A stretch of 64,000 bases of DNA from Lingula anatina (GCF_001039355.2 NW_019775508.1:116595-180594), one strand, 5' to 3'. Shown: positions 11,901 through 25,887, counted from the stretch's first letter. Notes: a model not told the origin generated them from the sequence alone. Translations and numbers: made by a program.

Positions 11901-14900
11901 TTTCACTATTATGTCAAAATGACCACATGTCCACAGAAGACGGATGGTTGTAAAATTATAAGTAACCGATGAGGTGAAATATGTTTTCAGCATATTGGCA
12001 AAGTGTAGCATTAATATTAATGGTTACAAATGAGCTTGAAACAGTTTACATCATGTAAATTGCATTTCTATTCAATCAGAAGCAGATGATTGGCATAAAT
12101 ACCTCACCTGAAGTTCATTGTATAGTGCTTTATGCTTGAGATTTCCTGCATCTTTATCAGTGATCCCATAGTCCCAGCCACAGAACACTTTGCTCACATA
12201 GTAAAAGCTGAATTCACCACTACCCTGGATGTAGTTTATCTTGTATGACTTAGAAAGGCTAGAAACAAAGAGAAATAAACTCAACTTCTGGTTCTTGAAT
12301 TCATTCACAACATGGGCACGGAATTCTTTAAAAAATGACCTAACTTATAGTGATTTTTAAATGAATCTTAATATTAAGGCATTTTTTACGTTTTATTTTA
12401 TCTCAACACTGTAAATTAACAATTACATTAATTATTTTCTAATTTAGCGCATTTAACAATTTATATTATTGTTCATCCAACTGTCAGTTGCAAATGAACA
12501 TTATTATTATTATTACTATTTCATGCTATGTGATCCATTTTTGTTAAAATATACATGCATTTTCAATCATCATACAATGCATGTACTGAAATGAAATGAA
12601 CATATAGTGATACCTTCCTACAACTATGGCAAAAATAAATGGAAAAATACCCAGTCATGGCAAGAATCAATGAAAAACTTTGTACCTGATCATTACAAGA
12701 ATCATGGGAAAACTTATATGTCATCACAAAAATGAAGGGAAAACTTTAAGTTATCAAAACAATCAAGGGTAAACTTACCTAATCATGACAAGAATTAGAC
12801 TGCAGATGTAATAAGCAGCAGAAGTGAAGAGGTAAGCATGCTGCATGTTGTAGTAGTGACCTTTGCTGAGGTGGAGTTCAATGCTCTCATTTGTGTAAAA
12901 TCCATAATACAGCAAAGTTTCACTCAGCCAGCCCTGGATAAAAAAATTCCCATTCAAATTTCACATTGTCCGCTGTTCAAAATGACAGCAAAGAATATGA
13001 CTTACAAGACAGAGTAAAATGAGCCTCCAAACAATATATCTCATCAAAATGTACTGCAGATCATACAGACACCAAATCTAAAGAAGGCAAAGTTAATTTT
13101 GCTGTATCACCAGCAAGTTGATGGATATATTTTGATGCAATGTTTTTGATGCAAGACTTACCCCTCCAGTCAGTAAGTCTGTTACATTAAAAGTGATCAT
13201 TTGGCAGTATGGTCCCCTGCTCTATGCTTTAAAAGAAAAGAAGACAAAATCTATATATTGTTATTTTGTGCATTGAGCAATCATATATTAAATTAAGTCA
13301 ATTACACCTTAGTAAAACTTCAAAATTAGTCAACAAGTAAATGAAAACAAAAAGTAATTTTACACAATGCACAAGAATAAGCTACAATATGTGAGGATTA
13401 TTTTTTACCTGAAAAGCATCTCAGGTAGTACAATGAAAAAGAAGGATAACAGGAACACAGGGATGTTGATGATAAACAGCCACTTGAGGAACCTGAAGTA
13501 TGACGTGACACCGGTTCCAAAATGACCCTCTATCTTCTTCAGGTGCCCATGCCAGAACCTTAAGGAATACCTGATGTCAGCAAGTTTCTGTTTGAAGTGA
13601 CTGTATTGCTAGAAGGAAGCATACTAGGTAGTTATATAACAAATGAAAGCAATAGTAATATAAGTAATGCTGTTAAATCAATTTACTCATAATATAGACT
13701 TTGAATATATTTTTGCAATTTCTTTTTAAAAAAATAATAAGAATAATAAATTAAAAAAAACATTTCATATTAACCCATATTTCAAGTTAATATTTTCCAT
13801 GGCACATAGGTTAAATCTACTTCTTACATTTCAAATAAAATATGATAACTGAGATGCAGTTAACTTTTCCACTGAGCACTTACTATGGACAAATTGTATT
13901 TGAATCTTTTATATGCTCCAACCCCTTGTGTGGCCACTCTTTTTTCTGATGACCTCTGAATATCTTGCCTAGATGAAATGCAATAGTAAGTTCAAATTAT
14001 CATACCTGTCACACTATGTAATGAGTTAACTTGTATATTGAGTGCAAATAATATTTTTTTTTATCATTACTTAATGTTATTTTCCAAAAATGAAAAACAA
14101 TAAACTTTTAGAGTACCTGACTTGCAATTAACAGAAAGCAAAGGCATACAGTGATAAAAAAATCATATTCTTAACTGAGCGAAAAGTATCTTAATAATGT
14201 GCAATATAAATTTGCATTCCCAGACATTTTTTCATCTCTTCTGACACTTGAATTTGGCTTTGCGGAGTTCCCAAGGGTTGGCTATGCATCCATGGCCTAA
14301 AAACCAGACCCCCCTTCAAATGATCCTGGACCCGCCCCTGCATTTACGTGCCACAGCAGAAATCATCATTTTCATAACTAATAATCTCTGAGTCACAAGG
14401 CTTAAGCATATAATTTATCAATATAATGTTAAACTTATCACACCAAACTTTTCTTTCCATGTCCATTGTTTATTGGTGTTAAAACATTATAATTCTGTTA
14501 CCTGACTTGTCTCTTAGTGGCCAGGGTAGCACTGGTCATCCCTCTGAGGTGCTCTGTGACCTCCACCTCGTCCATATCACCGTCCATGTAGTCTGGACTG
14601 TTTTCTATCTCCCTCACCAGTTCTTGTGCTACGTTGCTGCCATGCATACGCACCGTTCCATGATGAATGTGGTGGCTCCTTTTACGATGGCGCATAGAAG
14701 ATTTTCTGCGCAGAGTTCTGTGGCCCTTGTACCCCTCCATCATTTGGTCTAAAAATGCCACAATAGCAAATCCCTCTGACAAGTTATGAATGCTGGCAAA
14801 TGTCGTTTAATATTTCTACAGACAAGGCTCGGCCTATTATCTTGGTTATTATTTAAGTACCAATATAGCTTCAAATGTCACAGGAAATTACAATGACATG

Positions 14901-17900
14901 TGGTTGACATAAATATCTAACCTGACTGAATTACACTGCTACACTCCTCAATACTACAAGTATATGTGTACTAGTAGTTATAAACAAACCAAAAATAACA
15001 TAACTAACATAGCTAATTTTCAAATCATGTCAAATAACACTTGAAGTGACCTATAAGCAATTTAAGAGTTTGCAAATCATATGCTGGTTCCTAGTTATAA
15101 AAAAAAAAAATCTGAATCATTAATAATTCCATGCTTTCCATATTTTGGCTCTGAAACATTAATCTTCGTTTCTGAGTTTTCTCAACTAAAATATACTTCT
15201 CTATCTTCTGACTAAATTATTTTCTTTTTGTCCATCCATTTATCACTAAAATTCTGATCACCTCCTAATCACCTTATTAACAGCAATATTTTCATTTTAC
15301 AACAGTTTTCACATTAACTTTGCAGTACAGAGAGGACAAACCTGAGATACAAAATTGTTACACTTACGACTTAGTTGTGCACTAGGTAAGTTCATCAATA
15401 GTTCCCTCTGTCTCTCCATATCTTCTTCTCTCTCTCTCTCCATGCCATCATCTGAAGACTTATAGCTAGGGGCATCAGACCCCCTCCTGCCAGGGCGATA
15501 ACTCTCCGGCACATCCAGAGTGACTTGACTTGGATGTACATTGTGATCATAATAGTGTGAGGAATTCACTAAAGATGAACAAAAAGAAAAAAATGAAATG
15601 AAATAAATAAAAGCTGGTAAATAAACTTTGAGAAATATAAATAACAATGTTAATCTTTGATAACTCTGGACAGTTTTGTAACTTTTATCTAGAATTTTCA
15701 AACTCTAACCTTTTTTATCACAAATCTAAGCCTAAATTTATAAGTGAAATTACTTCCAAAAGAAATGTGTTAGAACATGCATAATAAGTCACAGCTTTTA
15801 CAGGGTAAAAGGATCAGAGTTAATTTATACAGACATTACCAAACATTCTCCCGTCATTAAAATTTTAAAATTGCATACCACAATATCATAGACTGTAATA
15901 TGAGACAATCATAATCATTTTGCTGGTGCATTCCCTTTATGGTCCATAAAAGTTAACTTCAGTAAATATCTATAAATATTGAGCAAATACTTTATAAGAA
16001 ATGTTCATTTTTGACATCTAAAAAGAAATCTTGCATTCTTTGCCAGTTTTATTTCCATTCTTCTCCATCCCCTCTAAATAATACTAGTACATTCAACCAT
16101 GAAAATCAGCAGAATGATATGGATCTATAACTATGTAGGGCACTAATGTATAGAGGCATACACTTCAACACACAGATGCTGTGAACTAAACCCAATACTA
16201 CATAGATAAGGAAAAAACTGTGTCAATACAATAGACTCAAGCCAGTTTGATTATATCCTGTGTTTCAAATTCTGAGCTACCATACATGTTTTTTAAAACA
16301 TATTAAAATATAAAAATATTCGTAATTGAAACAACAAAGCAATTTACAGCATTTTGTTGGCTTCAAAATCACTTTATTTGGATATCTCATCCATATGACA
16401 TGCATATACTGGTAATTTCGTGTCAACTGAACTGAATCTTGAATCTCCCAGCTAGTTTAAAGTTCACATAGCCTTACAACAGAGTGCAAAGACAGAGTAG
16501 TGAGCACCTAGATTTAATATTATGAAGGTTAAAACATGAAGCATAATGAGTATCAAAATAATATAACCCCAAGCTTGGTTCATTTATCCGATCTTGCTAC
16601 ACATTTTATAATATAAACCAAAGTTGCATAATTGATGTTTTTGCATATTATTCAACACAGAAATAACACTAAGCTGACAATGACCAGCTTTCTCCATGTG
16701 TAGACAGAAGTTCAGTTTTATTGATCAATTTAGTGTAAAATATTGATCAATGCTTAGAATAAAGTGTACTGTCTGTCAAAATGCTAACACAGCATGGACA
16801 TTTACAGGGAGAGGACACAGACAGAACTTCCTAAGACATAGCATACCTTTATGGAGTTCAATGTATGGTAACCCCTTCCCTGCCATTTTACAATGGTTTC
16901 TAGTGCATAAATGTTTCTACAGCCTGCTGAACTCATGCTTGGCCTTCCATTCCAGCATCACAGTTTACCTGACACATCTCATATTTACACTCCAGCCCAT
17001 TATGTCCCAAGTGATTTAATATACTCGTTACACAAAACCTACACCGGGTCCTAATACATTGCACTTCCTATTGTGTAGCTGACTGAGTTGTGTATAAAAT
17101 ACTCCTGACAAATAATTATTTCTGTTGGTCCAAAGCAGGAAGCTGGGAAGCTTCCTAGACTTTCACTAACCCAACCTACAATGGCTATAGAGATAATTCA
17201 CTCTTGTTAAACAAAACAAAAGATACTGTGACGTTATTTTAAAAAATCAGCCTTGTAATTTTTTTTTTTTTTGTAAGTAGGCTATTTGGCAGGAGTAATA
17301 AATGGGCCAGAATGACATTTATGTGCAAAGCTTATCACATATTTTCATAAACTTTTCTCTGTTTTCCATAAACTTTTCTCAATAAAGAAATGAAGAGACC
17401 ATCAAGTCTGCATTTTTGACACTGCTGCAGCTCATACCAGCAAAATTGAGGATGTGCCAGAAAAACAGACAAAAAATTCATTTCTTTAGTGGCCAGCCTC
17501 TGTTTCTGCTTTGGGCCAATACATGCGAATTCTTAGACAAAAGTGTCCTGAAGGCCCAGTAGGTTGGAACATCTTTGCCACAGATGGATCACAACAATAA
17601 AATATAGCCACCCAACAGCAGACATGATAATAGGCTTACATGTATGCAACCTGCAAGATGAATTAATTAGCAGAACAACAGGTGTTTTTAATTGTTTGTA
17701 ACAGGTGGGACAATGACTTTCTTGGATATCTTTTGTCTGGATGAGCAATTTTCTTTTTACAAATGAATTATAAATCACCAAAAGCTAACAAATTTGAAAA
17801 TATCTCACATTTACTCACCCAAAGTAAAACATCTCTAAATTGAGGAAAAAAACTTAGGATATATTTTGTCTACAAAGCCAGTGAATTTTTTTCTTATTAA

Positions 17901-19188
17901 TTACATTTAGAAAATGTTTTAAATAGTATAAAGTCTTTCTTATGTATTATAGTTGGTTCCAAGTGATATAAACAAACTAGTAAATAGAATTTTGCATAGC
18001 CTTTCACCTGCGGTACTGACATCTTTCCCATTAAATGCAAATATTTCACCACAGAATGGCAACTTGGCAATTCAACAATATCAAGGCAATCAATTCTACA
18101 AGGCTTCATTAAACATATGGTAGACTAATGTTCTAAGCACACTGATGAGTAAAAGCTATGTACTGTACATTGTTATTTTCTGCACACCCCTGTGGCTGAT
18201 ATAACTGAACTCATGCCTACACATTATTTCTTATCAAACACACAAGTAAAATGATATAGAAATTCAACCCCAGATCAATTAAGAAACAATCAGGTAGTAA
18301 AACAAAAATATATCATACTCAGAGAAAAACATTACAACACAAACAGCATTTCCGTAGAAAGTAATCAATAAATCTGTCATCAGAACTATATTGGAAGCAC
18401 TCAAACAGCTATCATAATGCTTAAATGCCACTTGCTGTACATTTCACAGATCACTAAGAAGTGATTAACTGGCCAGCTTCAACAGTTAACTTTCCAGGAA
18501 TCTTATATTACCTGGAGTGGTTGCAAGCACACCTGTATTTACCTGGCTGTGTTGTATTACCTACTAGTAGTAACATGGCTTTGAGATCTGTTGAACAAAG
18601 CCACGTCACCTGTCATGACAGCACAGAAATAACATCTCTTCAGTTCAAAAAAGACAAACACAGACTTATTTTACATAAAGATGGTGTGCACTTTATCTGA
18701 ATCATGCAAGGGTGTTACCTAAAACACCCGTTTAAAGGAAATAATTACCTGACAGTGAAAAAAAAAAAATACACTCAGTACATCAAACTGCTCTTAGAAT
18801 TATCATCATGAATAAAACACAATTTAAACACACAGGAAAAATGGCAAGATTTATCATGTTAATAACAAATAAAACAGATGAACAAAACAACTGACAAAAA
18901 AGCACAAGCCCAGAAATTTATCAACCTTGGACGAGTATGCAAAATATTTATAAATGTTTGTACTATTAAAACAGTCACAAGTTATGGATACGCATCCATA
19001 TAAGTTGATCTCAACACTGCTAATTGTCAACGGTTTCTAGCAACATGATCATGTTCAGTATGAAATACAAGTGGATACTTGTATATATCAACACCCCACG
19101 CATCAGCCTTAATTTTCAGCAAAGACCTACCTGCATGCATGGGTATATCATGTCCTCTTCTCCTCCCATCCTCATAGTAATGTGCCAT
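4773..19188 (-). CDS. Transmembrane channel-like protein (TMC family)
   Basis: Predicted multi-pass membrane protein of the TMC family, whose best-known members form the pore of mechanotransduction channels. Exons in coding order: 19188-19131, 15568-15368, 14748-14502, 13968-13884, 13608-13409, 13216-13162, 12933-12779, 12258-12108, 11852-11697, 11479-11337, 11003-10889, 9568-9471, 9078-8983, 8453-8378, 8041-7911, 6989-6825, 6571-6493, 6080-5939, 5731-4773. All have GT-AG sites and agree in phase, giving about 1103 aa. The TMC signature [18 protein letters not shown] is in the 9.5-kb exon. Other family blocks are [32 protein letters not shown] and ETCGPYRGM. The start ([12 protein letters not shown]) was chosen because it has a Kozak-like context and its exon ends in the phase exon 2 needs. 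The charged N-terminus is cytoplasmic-like. The C-terminal ~319 residues are low-complexity with 13 PGQDPRGM-type units. The subfamily is not resolved. Confidence 0.92.
7280..7930. repeat. Degenerate intronic minisatellite with GC-rich insert
   Basis: A TMC intron carries many degenerate units resembling CAATACTGATATAACAGTGA (clearest at 7730-7930 and 7290-7450), running up to the donor side of the exon at 7911. Between them, about 7500-7720 is distinctly GC-richer, with two similar segments containing AGATCGACCTAA and AGATCGATCTAA. The insert may be an old mobile element; no terminal repeats are certain. Confidence 0.55.
8878..8942. repeat. (ATT)n microsatellite
   Basis: About 21 uninterrupted ATT units lie in the TMC intron, about 40 bp from the exon end at 8983. 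The apparent poly-isoleucine reading frame over it is an artefact. Confidence 0.97.
14262..14340. mobile_element. Possible MITE end (CAGGGGCGGGTCC)
   Basis: Within a TMC intron the stretch ends at 14340. Read on the minus strand it begins CAGGGGCGGGTCCAGGAT, which resembles the CAGGGGC ends of the element at 45013-45178. The other end was not located. Confidence 0.35.
15569..19130 (-). other. Long first intron of TMC
   Basis: A 3.56-kb interval between the first and second TMC coding exons. No exon with convincing splice sites and homology was recognised on either strand; short open frames here are chance. It would be part of a longer intron if transcription starts at the 22.6-kb exon. Confidence 0.7.
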
Positions 19189-20974
19189 GATGTTAGAGTA
19201 TGTTACACAGCTTCCACACAGGTAGTGAAGTCAACAGTAGAAAGAATTCACATGCAATCTTTATGTTCTACAGTTTTCTCCAGGACAAGAGACTCTGTTT
19301 GATGTTGAACTGAACACATTCCACTCAGGTTAGGAACTCAGATGCTCCTCTCTTCCTTCTCCTGTAGAAGTTCACTCCCGCCTTTGTAGGAAAATGAGAA
19401 AGTTTTCGTTAGCTGTGTTTCAGTCATCTGTATGCACATATCTTTTTCTTCCAGAGAGGCATTTAGGGTTTTAGGTTTAAATTAAAGAGACAAAAAACTG
19501 TATTATCTAATCAGTTAATATAATTGTATGATGAAGTTCTTAATCTGAACACTTAAGTAAATTTTTTTAAAGTAAAACATTTTATCTCTATATCCATTCA
19601 CCTATTTTCTATAAAGAAATCTAGACTGAATGATAAGCAACATCCACAGCATGTACTAATAAGCTATAGGGTCCCTGCCTCACCTGTTTTTGACTACAGC
19701 TAGGGTTAAATATCCAGCCTAGCTGCCAACAGGTGATTAATGGCAACAAAATTGTTAGGGTAGATAACGCACTCTAATTAATTATAACATGGTACTGTAC
19801 TTAAATAAAAGAGACTTGCCTCTGCACTAAGGTCAGTGCCTCTGGAACTGGAATAATTTTGATCAATTACTGTTTCGACATCTAAAAAACCTGCACCTAC
19901 AGTCCATAGAATGTGCCTCAGGCAACTTAATGCTGGCCCACATAACAACCCAAGTCACAAAACAAACAGTGTTATCTATAATAATTCATCAAGCAACTCT
20001 GGCAATAGGATTTAACATTATCTCACACGCCCCATTTTATTTTTTAAACCCATGATGTTAAAATCTGAAAACTATTTTCTTGATTCTAAATGAAGTGTTT
20101 TAATCTAAATGATGAAAGGTGAAATATTACAAAAAAAAAACTTTGCTTGACATGTTGTAATTAAAATATGGTCTAGACCAGTGACAATAGATTGATTGAT
20201 TGATCACCTTGTCTGTGACGTCATAACTCTGCTGAGGTCAACTGTCTCACCTGCACTAAATAACTACAGGACACAATGGAACTTCCGGGTCTTATATAAA
20301 CCTTGGGCAAATGATGGGTCCAAGTTTAAACATAGTCTGCCAGGTAAACACTGGCTCTATAAAAAATGACAACAACAATGAAACTGCACTGGTCAGTAAA
20401 GTTCTGTAAATTTGTTCTTTTACTGGCCACTGAGTTTCCCTATTGGACCAGCAGATTAGAACCGAAGCTAAAACATTTTTCTCACAGGCTGGAAACTATA
20501 TCTCACCTGCCAAGATCACTGTGGTGATTAATACTTGAATACCAGTCTTATCTTGATTAACATGTACATAATACGACAGGGATTAATGGAAGCAAGCACA
20601 TAAACTACTGAACTGTGTAATGCATTATTTAATTTGATATAAATAAAAATGAGTCACTTAGTCACTTTTTTCTCTTTTTGTAAAATAAAATTACCCTTTA
20701 TTTAAAGCATTAAAATCAGAGATCATAAGCATGGTGATGAAGGTATTAAAATGTAATATATGAATAAGATAAAGTTTACTTCTGGCATTCAAAAAAAGTA
20801 CCAAAAGTGTGATGTAGCATTCTCACCATTAATTCACCTTCTAGGTCTTTACTGGTAATGTCAGATAAGATATAACTCATCAGACAGTATTCCCATGCAT
20901 GATAAAGATAGCCAATCCAAAAAGTATTTAATCATTAAGGATTTATAACTGTCTAAAATATGAAATTAACTTAA
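19189..20974. promoter_or_regulatory. Upstream region of TMC; candidate CRE and TATA
   Basis: No coding exon is seen. A perfect palindromic cAMP-response-element motif TGACGTCA lies at 20216-20223 and a TATATAAA at 20293-20300, about 1.0-1.1 kb from the TMC start codon. Spacing and orientation are unproven and single motifs occur by chance, so regulatory use is only a suggestion. Confidence 0.3.
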
Positions 20975-22600
20975 TAACACGTGTTAAATTATAGAGAGGG
21001 TTGAAAGGATATTTTGTTTCAATTTACCCTATCTTCCTCTGACAACTGTACTCATATAATAACAGGAAATTGAAGATGTATACATCTTTTTTAAATAAAA
21101 GTTAAGAGAAAAATGTTTAATTTCATGTCCTTGATTTGTGAACAGTCAGTCTCATAAATTCCTATTTATCCTTTTACTTACTTTAACTTGTTCAGTTTTG
21201 TGTAAAAATCAAAAAGGAAGGTTAATCATTTAGACAAAGATCCTGTTCTATATTAGCAGTACTGTAATGCCTAAGCAAAGTTTTCCAAAAAAGGTTTTTT
21301 TTTCTTTTTTCTTTTTTTTTTACACAGTGTTGCAGCCTGCTTTCTTTATAAAATCCCACAATCAATAACCAGGTGCAACTCTTTTTATATGTAGCCTTTT
21401 GTTTTAATTTTAATTGTCATCTGCACAGAATAACAATTACTATTGTCAGGGACTGTTAAATCAACAGGTGCTTGCCACTTTGCTGATATGCCAATTAAAT
21501 CATTAAAAGTCCATCTTTAATTGAAAGAAATATGCATGTATTTAACAAAAACATTGATGAACCACAGTACCATTGAGTTAGAAGCACCCAAAGGGCAATC
21601 ATCAATTATTGTTGAATTTACATTTTTTTCTAAATCATAACTGTACCACAGCTGACTGAGTGAGTCAGCCTGTCTCAGACATGGCCATCAAAGTGAACTT
21701 TATAAAATGCAATCTACACCTTTTCTTCTTTATCTCTACTGAGCAGGTAAGAGTTTAAAATAAGATGAAACCACAGCAAAAAAAACATATAAAAAAATAA
21801 AAATAATGGCGATATAACCATTACGATTGAATGATAAAACTATCTTTAAAATTTATTAATTAAACCCTATAGTGACCAGTCTTGTATAGATAAGTGGCTA
21901 GGGCAAAAAATTCATCATAAGTTTAAAGCTTGATATGTACTGGATAAATAACCAGACATGACCACACCCACTCTTGAACAGCTATTCAAAATTCTTTTGA
22001 ATACCTATAAGTACTTGTTTGGCTCAAGAATAGGAACTTGAAATCCAGAAAACACTGCATGTAACTGGGACATTAAAAATACCTATATCAAGACCATTCA
22101 AAATTTATATTAAAACAGCAGTGTTATGAATTACGTGATGTTCTGTCCATACACATTATGTTTAAAATGTTTGCAACTAGCTGTGTGCTTCGCGGATTGT
22201 CGGTGACTATGCCCATGTTTGTGCACAACTTTTAATTTTGGCTAACAGGTCGAATTAATGTGCACTATTTGCTGAAGGTGTGGACCAAAATGAAAACCTC
22301 CATTTACACAGAACGTATATCCCTCTATATAACATGATATAAAAAGTGCTATTACATGAAGCGCTCAAATAACAGGGCTCGGTCTGATTCATTCAATCAT
22401 CCATCGAAATCAGTCACGAACTTGACATCGTTGGTAACTTCACAAGTTACCCGATATTCACTAGAAGTTTAAAATGTTAAAATACATAATGAATCAAGTC
22501 GTGAGTTATTTTCTTCCCTCTTTCAAGTACAAAAAAATGTTGATTTGGAACTCTGAAAAGATACCGATAGTTACTACATTACGAAGGTTATTACACTTAC

Positions 22601-22616
22601 CAGCAGACAACGCCAT
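22601..22616 (-). CDS. Candidate alternative first coding exon of TMC
   Basis: ATGGCGTTGTCTGCTG followed by a consensus donor (GTAAGTG), in the context TATCATGG. It encodes MALSA plus one base. That phase is exactly what TMC exon 2 (15568) requires, so it could replace the MAHYY exon and give an isoform without that N-terminus. The exon, donor and flanks are conserved in the other copy at 25888-25903. No other minus-strand gene lies downstream to receive it. Transcript data would decide. Confidence 0.5.
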
Positions 22617-23855
22617 GATAAAATTGGGTCACAAAACTTTAATTATATTCCGCTAGAGGGCAGCACTTGACGGTGGAATGTTAATAAATACTTAAATGAC
22701 CATATAAATAAACTGCGAAATTCTACTTGCTGTGATATTCACTCGCTGTAACATCCGTTATCTATGCTTAGATAATGTCTTCATTTAATTCGGGACTTTT
22801 TTTTATCTTTTTATACAAAGCTTGGAATTTGTCAATAATATTTCAACTGGTTAATTGTAATCGACTGTCCCTCCAGGTCCTTCTCTGATTACAGAACTGA
22901 CTGAATTCTGCACTTAGGCCCCATTCAGAATAGGGGACTAGATAGTCTGAGGGTCAAATATGGCCGATCCACTTGAATATTTCCCCACGTGATATCTTTT
23001 CAGTGTCTATTAGCATATCAGACGGCAATCTTTGTAGTGGGTCACCATAGTTGTCCCTAGAACTAGTTGGTCCCCTATTATGACTGGGGCCAAATTGTTT
23101 CATGAACATGTCACAGACTTTTTCTGCATTACCAGCAATATTTATGTTAAAATTTCCTCTTTAAGAATGACATTTTAGGCAGTCTATTTCAATAAATAAA
23201 ACAAGCAGAAAACAAATATTAATTTTTAATTAATATGTTAAATTTAATATCAAAATAATAATTATTACAACAATTATTCAAAAGATATTTCTAATGAAAA
23301 GAAATGAAAGATTATTTCAAGTCCTGAACTTTACACTATTTCTCATCACTGAAAAGAAATCTCGGTGTACTCAAAATGAACCTTAATGATATACATATGC
23401 TGGAAAAATTACCTTTTTAACAGATATTGCAAAATGCATTTTTATGAAACAGTGTCAATTTACAATTCTTTATCATTATTATTCATTAAATTCCCTCTTG
23501 ACAGAAAGTGGTAAGCCATCAGATACAGATGTTTGTGTCTTGCTTCATCTGCACTACATTTCTGACATCAGCAATGGCACTGGCACCAACCCAAGCATCA
23601 CAGGGTATTGATAACAGTGCCTAGCAACACTGTGGTACATGTAGCCATGGCAGCAGCATCAAATCCAATTCCAGGATATATCAATCATAAGGATGTGATT
23701 TGTTTTCATCCTATTTGGTTCATATAGTTTATGAAAACATAACAGCTCATCTCAGTGGTGTACTGGTGGCATGTCATCACCCCACTCTATGAAACACATT
23801 GCAATGTTTGATAGATAAAAGCACTTCTGGAATTATTTTCATCCTTCATAAGACC

Positions 23856-23957
23856 TTAACCAGTTCCACCTTTTCTCTTTCCTGATTTCTTTGTCAAAGC
23901 TCTTAGTTCTTCTATTTCATTCTCTTGTAAATGTGCCTCTGCTGTTGTTTCTGACAG
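23856..23957 (-). pseudogene. Second copy of the CBY1 last exon
   Basis: The copy matches CBY1 exon 3 at 27637-27738, with the same acceptor, frame and stop. CBY1 exons 1 and 2 are absent on this side because the copy breaks before the N at 24107. It is probably the allelic contig end and not a pseudogene in the genome. Confidence 0.75.
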
Positions 23958-24106
23958 CTGGAACAGAATGGTTTACTGCCATTTTATATGCACACTAGGC
24001 GATTTCTTTGCAACACTTCTACAGTTCAAGTATACGATCATGATATAAACTCACACAAATCTGCCATTGTTACTGGCTAAAAGATTACAGTTGTGGGAAC
24101 ATTTGT

Positions 24107-24107
24107 N
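24107..24107. other. Single N: contig junction
   Basis: A lone N between the two copies of the 3.1-3.6 kb duplication. Sequence to its right starts inside a truncated TTAA-type MITE. Confidence 0.9.
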
Positions 24108-24238
24108 CTTTTTAGAAAAAAACCAGAGACTAACTTTGAATGTAAAAATGGATTCATTAACCATTGGTAAGCATGGAAAAATTGTTGTTTACTCCAGGAA
24201 AATTCATTTTTTGGCCAAAACGAAGAGTTATTATCCCT
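24108..24238. mobile_element. Truncated TTAA-type MITE
   Basis: It matches the inverted complement of the left part of the intact element at 50188-50524 and ends in the same terminal repeat (CGAAGAGTTATTATCCCT), followed by TTAA at 24239-24242. The left part is lost at the N. The corresponding site in the other copy (20971-20974) is an empty TTAA. Confidence 0.85.
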
Positions 24239-25887
24239 TTAATAACAGGTGTTAAATTATAGAGAGGGTTGAAAGGATATTTTGTTTCAATTTACCCTAT
24301 CTTCCTCTGACAACTGTACTCATATATTATAACAGAAAATTGAAGGTGTATACATCTTATTTAAATTAGAGTTAAGAGAAAAATGTTTAATTTCATTTCC
24401 TTGATTTGTGAACAGTCAGTCTCATAAATTCCTATTTATCCTTTTACTTACTTTAACTTGTTCAGTTTTGTGTAAAAATCAAAAAGGAAGGTTGATCATT
24501 TAGACAAAGATCCTGTTCTATATTAGCAGTACTGTAATGCCTAAGAAAAGTTTTCCAAAAAAAGTTTTTTTTCTTTTTTTCTTTTTTTTTTTTTTTTTTT
24601 ACACAGTGTTGCAGCCTGCTTTCTTTATAAAATCCCACAATCAATAACCATATAACTATATGTAGCCTTTTGTTTTAATTTTAATTGTCATCTGCACAGA
24701 ATAACAATTACTAGTACTATTGTCAGGGACTGTTAAATCAACAGGTGCTTGCCACTTTGCTGATATGCCAATTAAATCATTAAAAGTCCATCTTTAATTG
24801 AAAGAAATGTGCATGTATTTAACAAAAACAATTATGAACCACAGTAGTATTGAGTTAGAAGCACCCAAAGGGCAATCATCAATCATTGTTGAATTTACAT
24901 TTTTTTCTAAATCATAACTGTACCACAGCTGACTGAGTGAGTCAGCCTGTCTCAGACATGGCCATCAAAGTGAACTTTATAAAATGCAATCTACATCTTT
25001 TCTTCTTTATCTCTACTAAGCAGGTAAGAGTTTAAAATAAGATGAAACCACAGCAAAAAAAATATATATATAAATAAATAAAAATAATGGCCATATAACT
25101 ATTACGATTGAATGATATAACTATCTTTAAAATTTATTAATTAAACCCTAGTGACCAGTCTTGTATAGATAAGTGGCTAGGGCAAAAAATTCATCATAAG
25201 TTTAAAGCTTGATATGTACTGGACAAATAACCAGACATGACCACACCCACTCTTGAACAGCTATTCAAAATTCTTTTGAGTACCTATACTAGTAAGTACT
25301 TGTTTGGCTCAAGAATAGGAACTTGAAATCCAGAAAACACTGCATATAACTGGGACATTAAAAATACCTATATCAAGACCATTCAAAATTTATATTAAAA
25401 CAGCAGTGTTATGAATTACGTGATGTTCTGTCCATACACATTATGTTTAAAATGTTTGCAACTAGCTATGTGCTTCGCGGATTGTCTTTGTTGACTATGC
25501 CGATGTTTGTGCACAACTTTTAATTTTGGCTAGCAGGTGGAATTAATGTGCACTATTTGCTGAAGGTGTGGACCAAAATGAAAACCTTCATTTACACAGA
25601 ACGTATATCCTTCTTTATAAGATGATATAAAAAGTGCTATTACATGAAGCGCTCAAATAACAGGGCTCGGTCTGATTCATTTAATCATCCATCGAAATCA
25701 GTCACGAACTTGACATCGTTGGTAACTTCACAAGTTACCCGATATTCACTAGAAGTTTAAAATGTTAAAATACATAATGAATCAAGTCGTGAGTTTTTTT
25801 CTTCCCTCTTTCAAGTACAAAAAATGTTGATTTGGAACTCTGAAAAGATACCGATAGTTACTACATTACGAAGGTAATTACACTTAC

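Larger units (their letters stand above)
20975..24076. repeat. Duplicate of the TMC-CBY1 intergenic region, first copy
   Basis: Nearly identical to 24243-27856. It contains the candidate alternative TMC first exon (22601-22616) and a copy of the last Chibby exon (23856-23957). It lacks the ~510-bp segment found at 26158-26667 and has an empty TTAA at 20971-20974 where the other copy carries a MITE. Beyond 24076 it diverges for 30 bases and then meets the N at 24107. Confidence 0.85.

Noticed and set aside
16750-19302. Several 60-92 residue frames inside the first TMC intron
   Set aside because: Chance frames without splice sites or recognisable similarity, apart from the small MAHYY exon on the minus strand.
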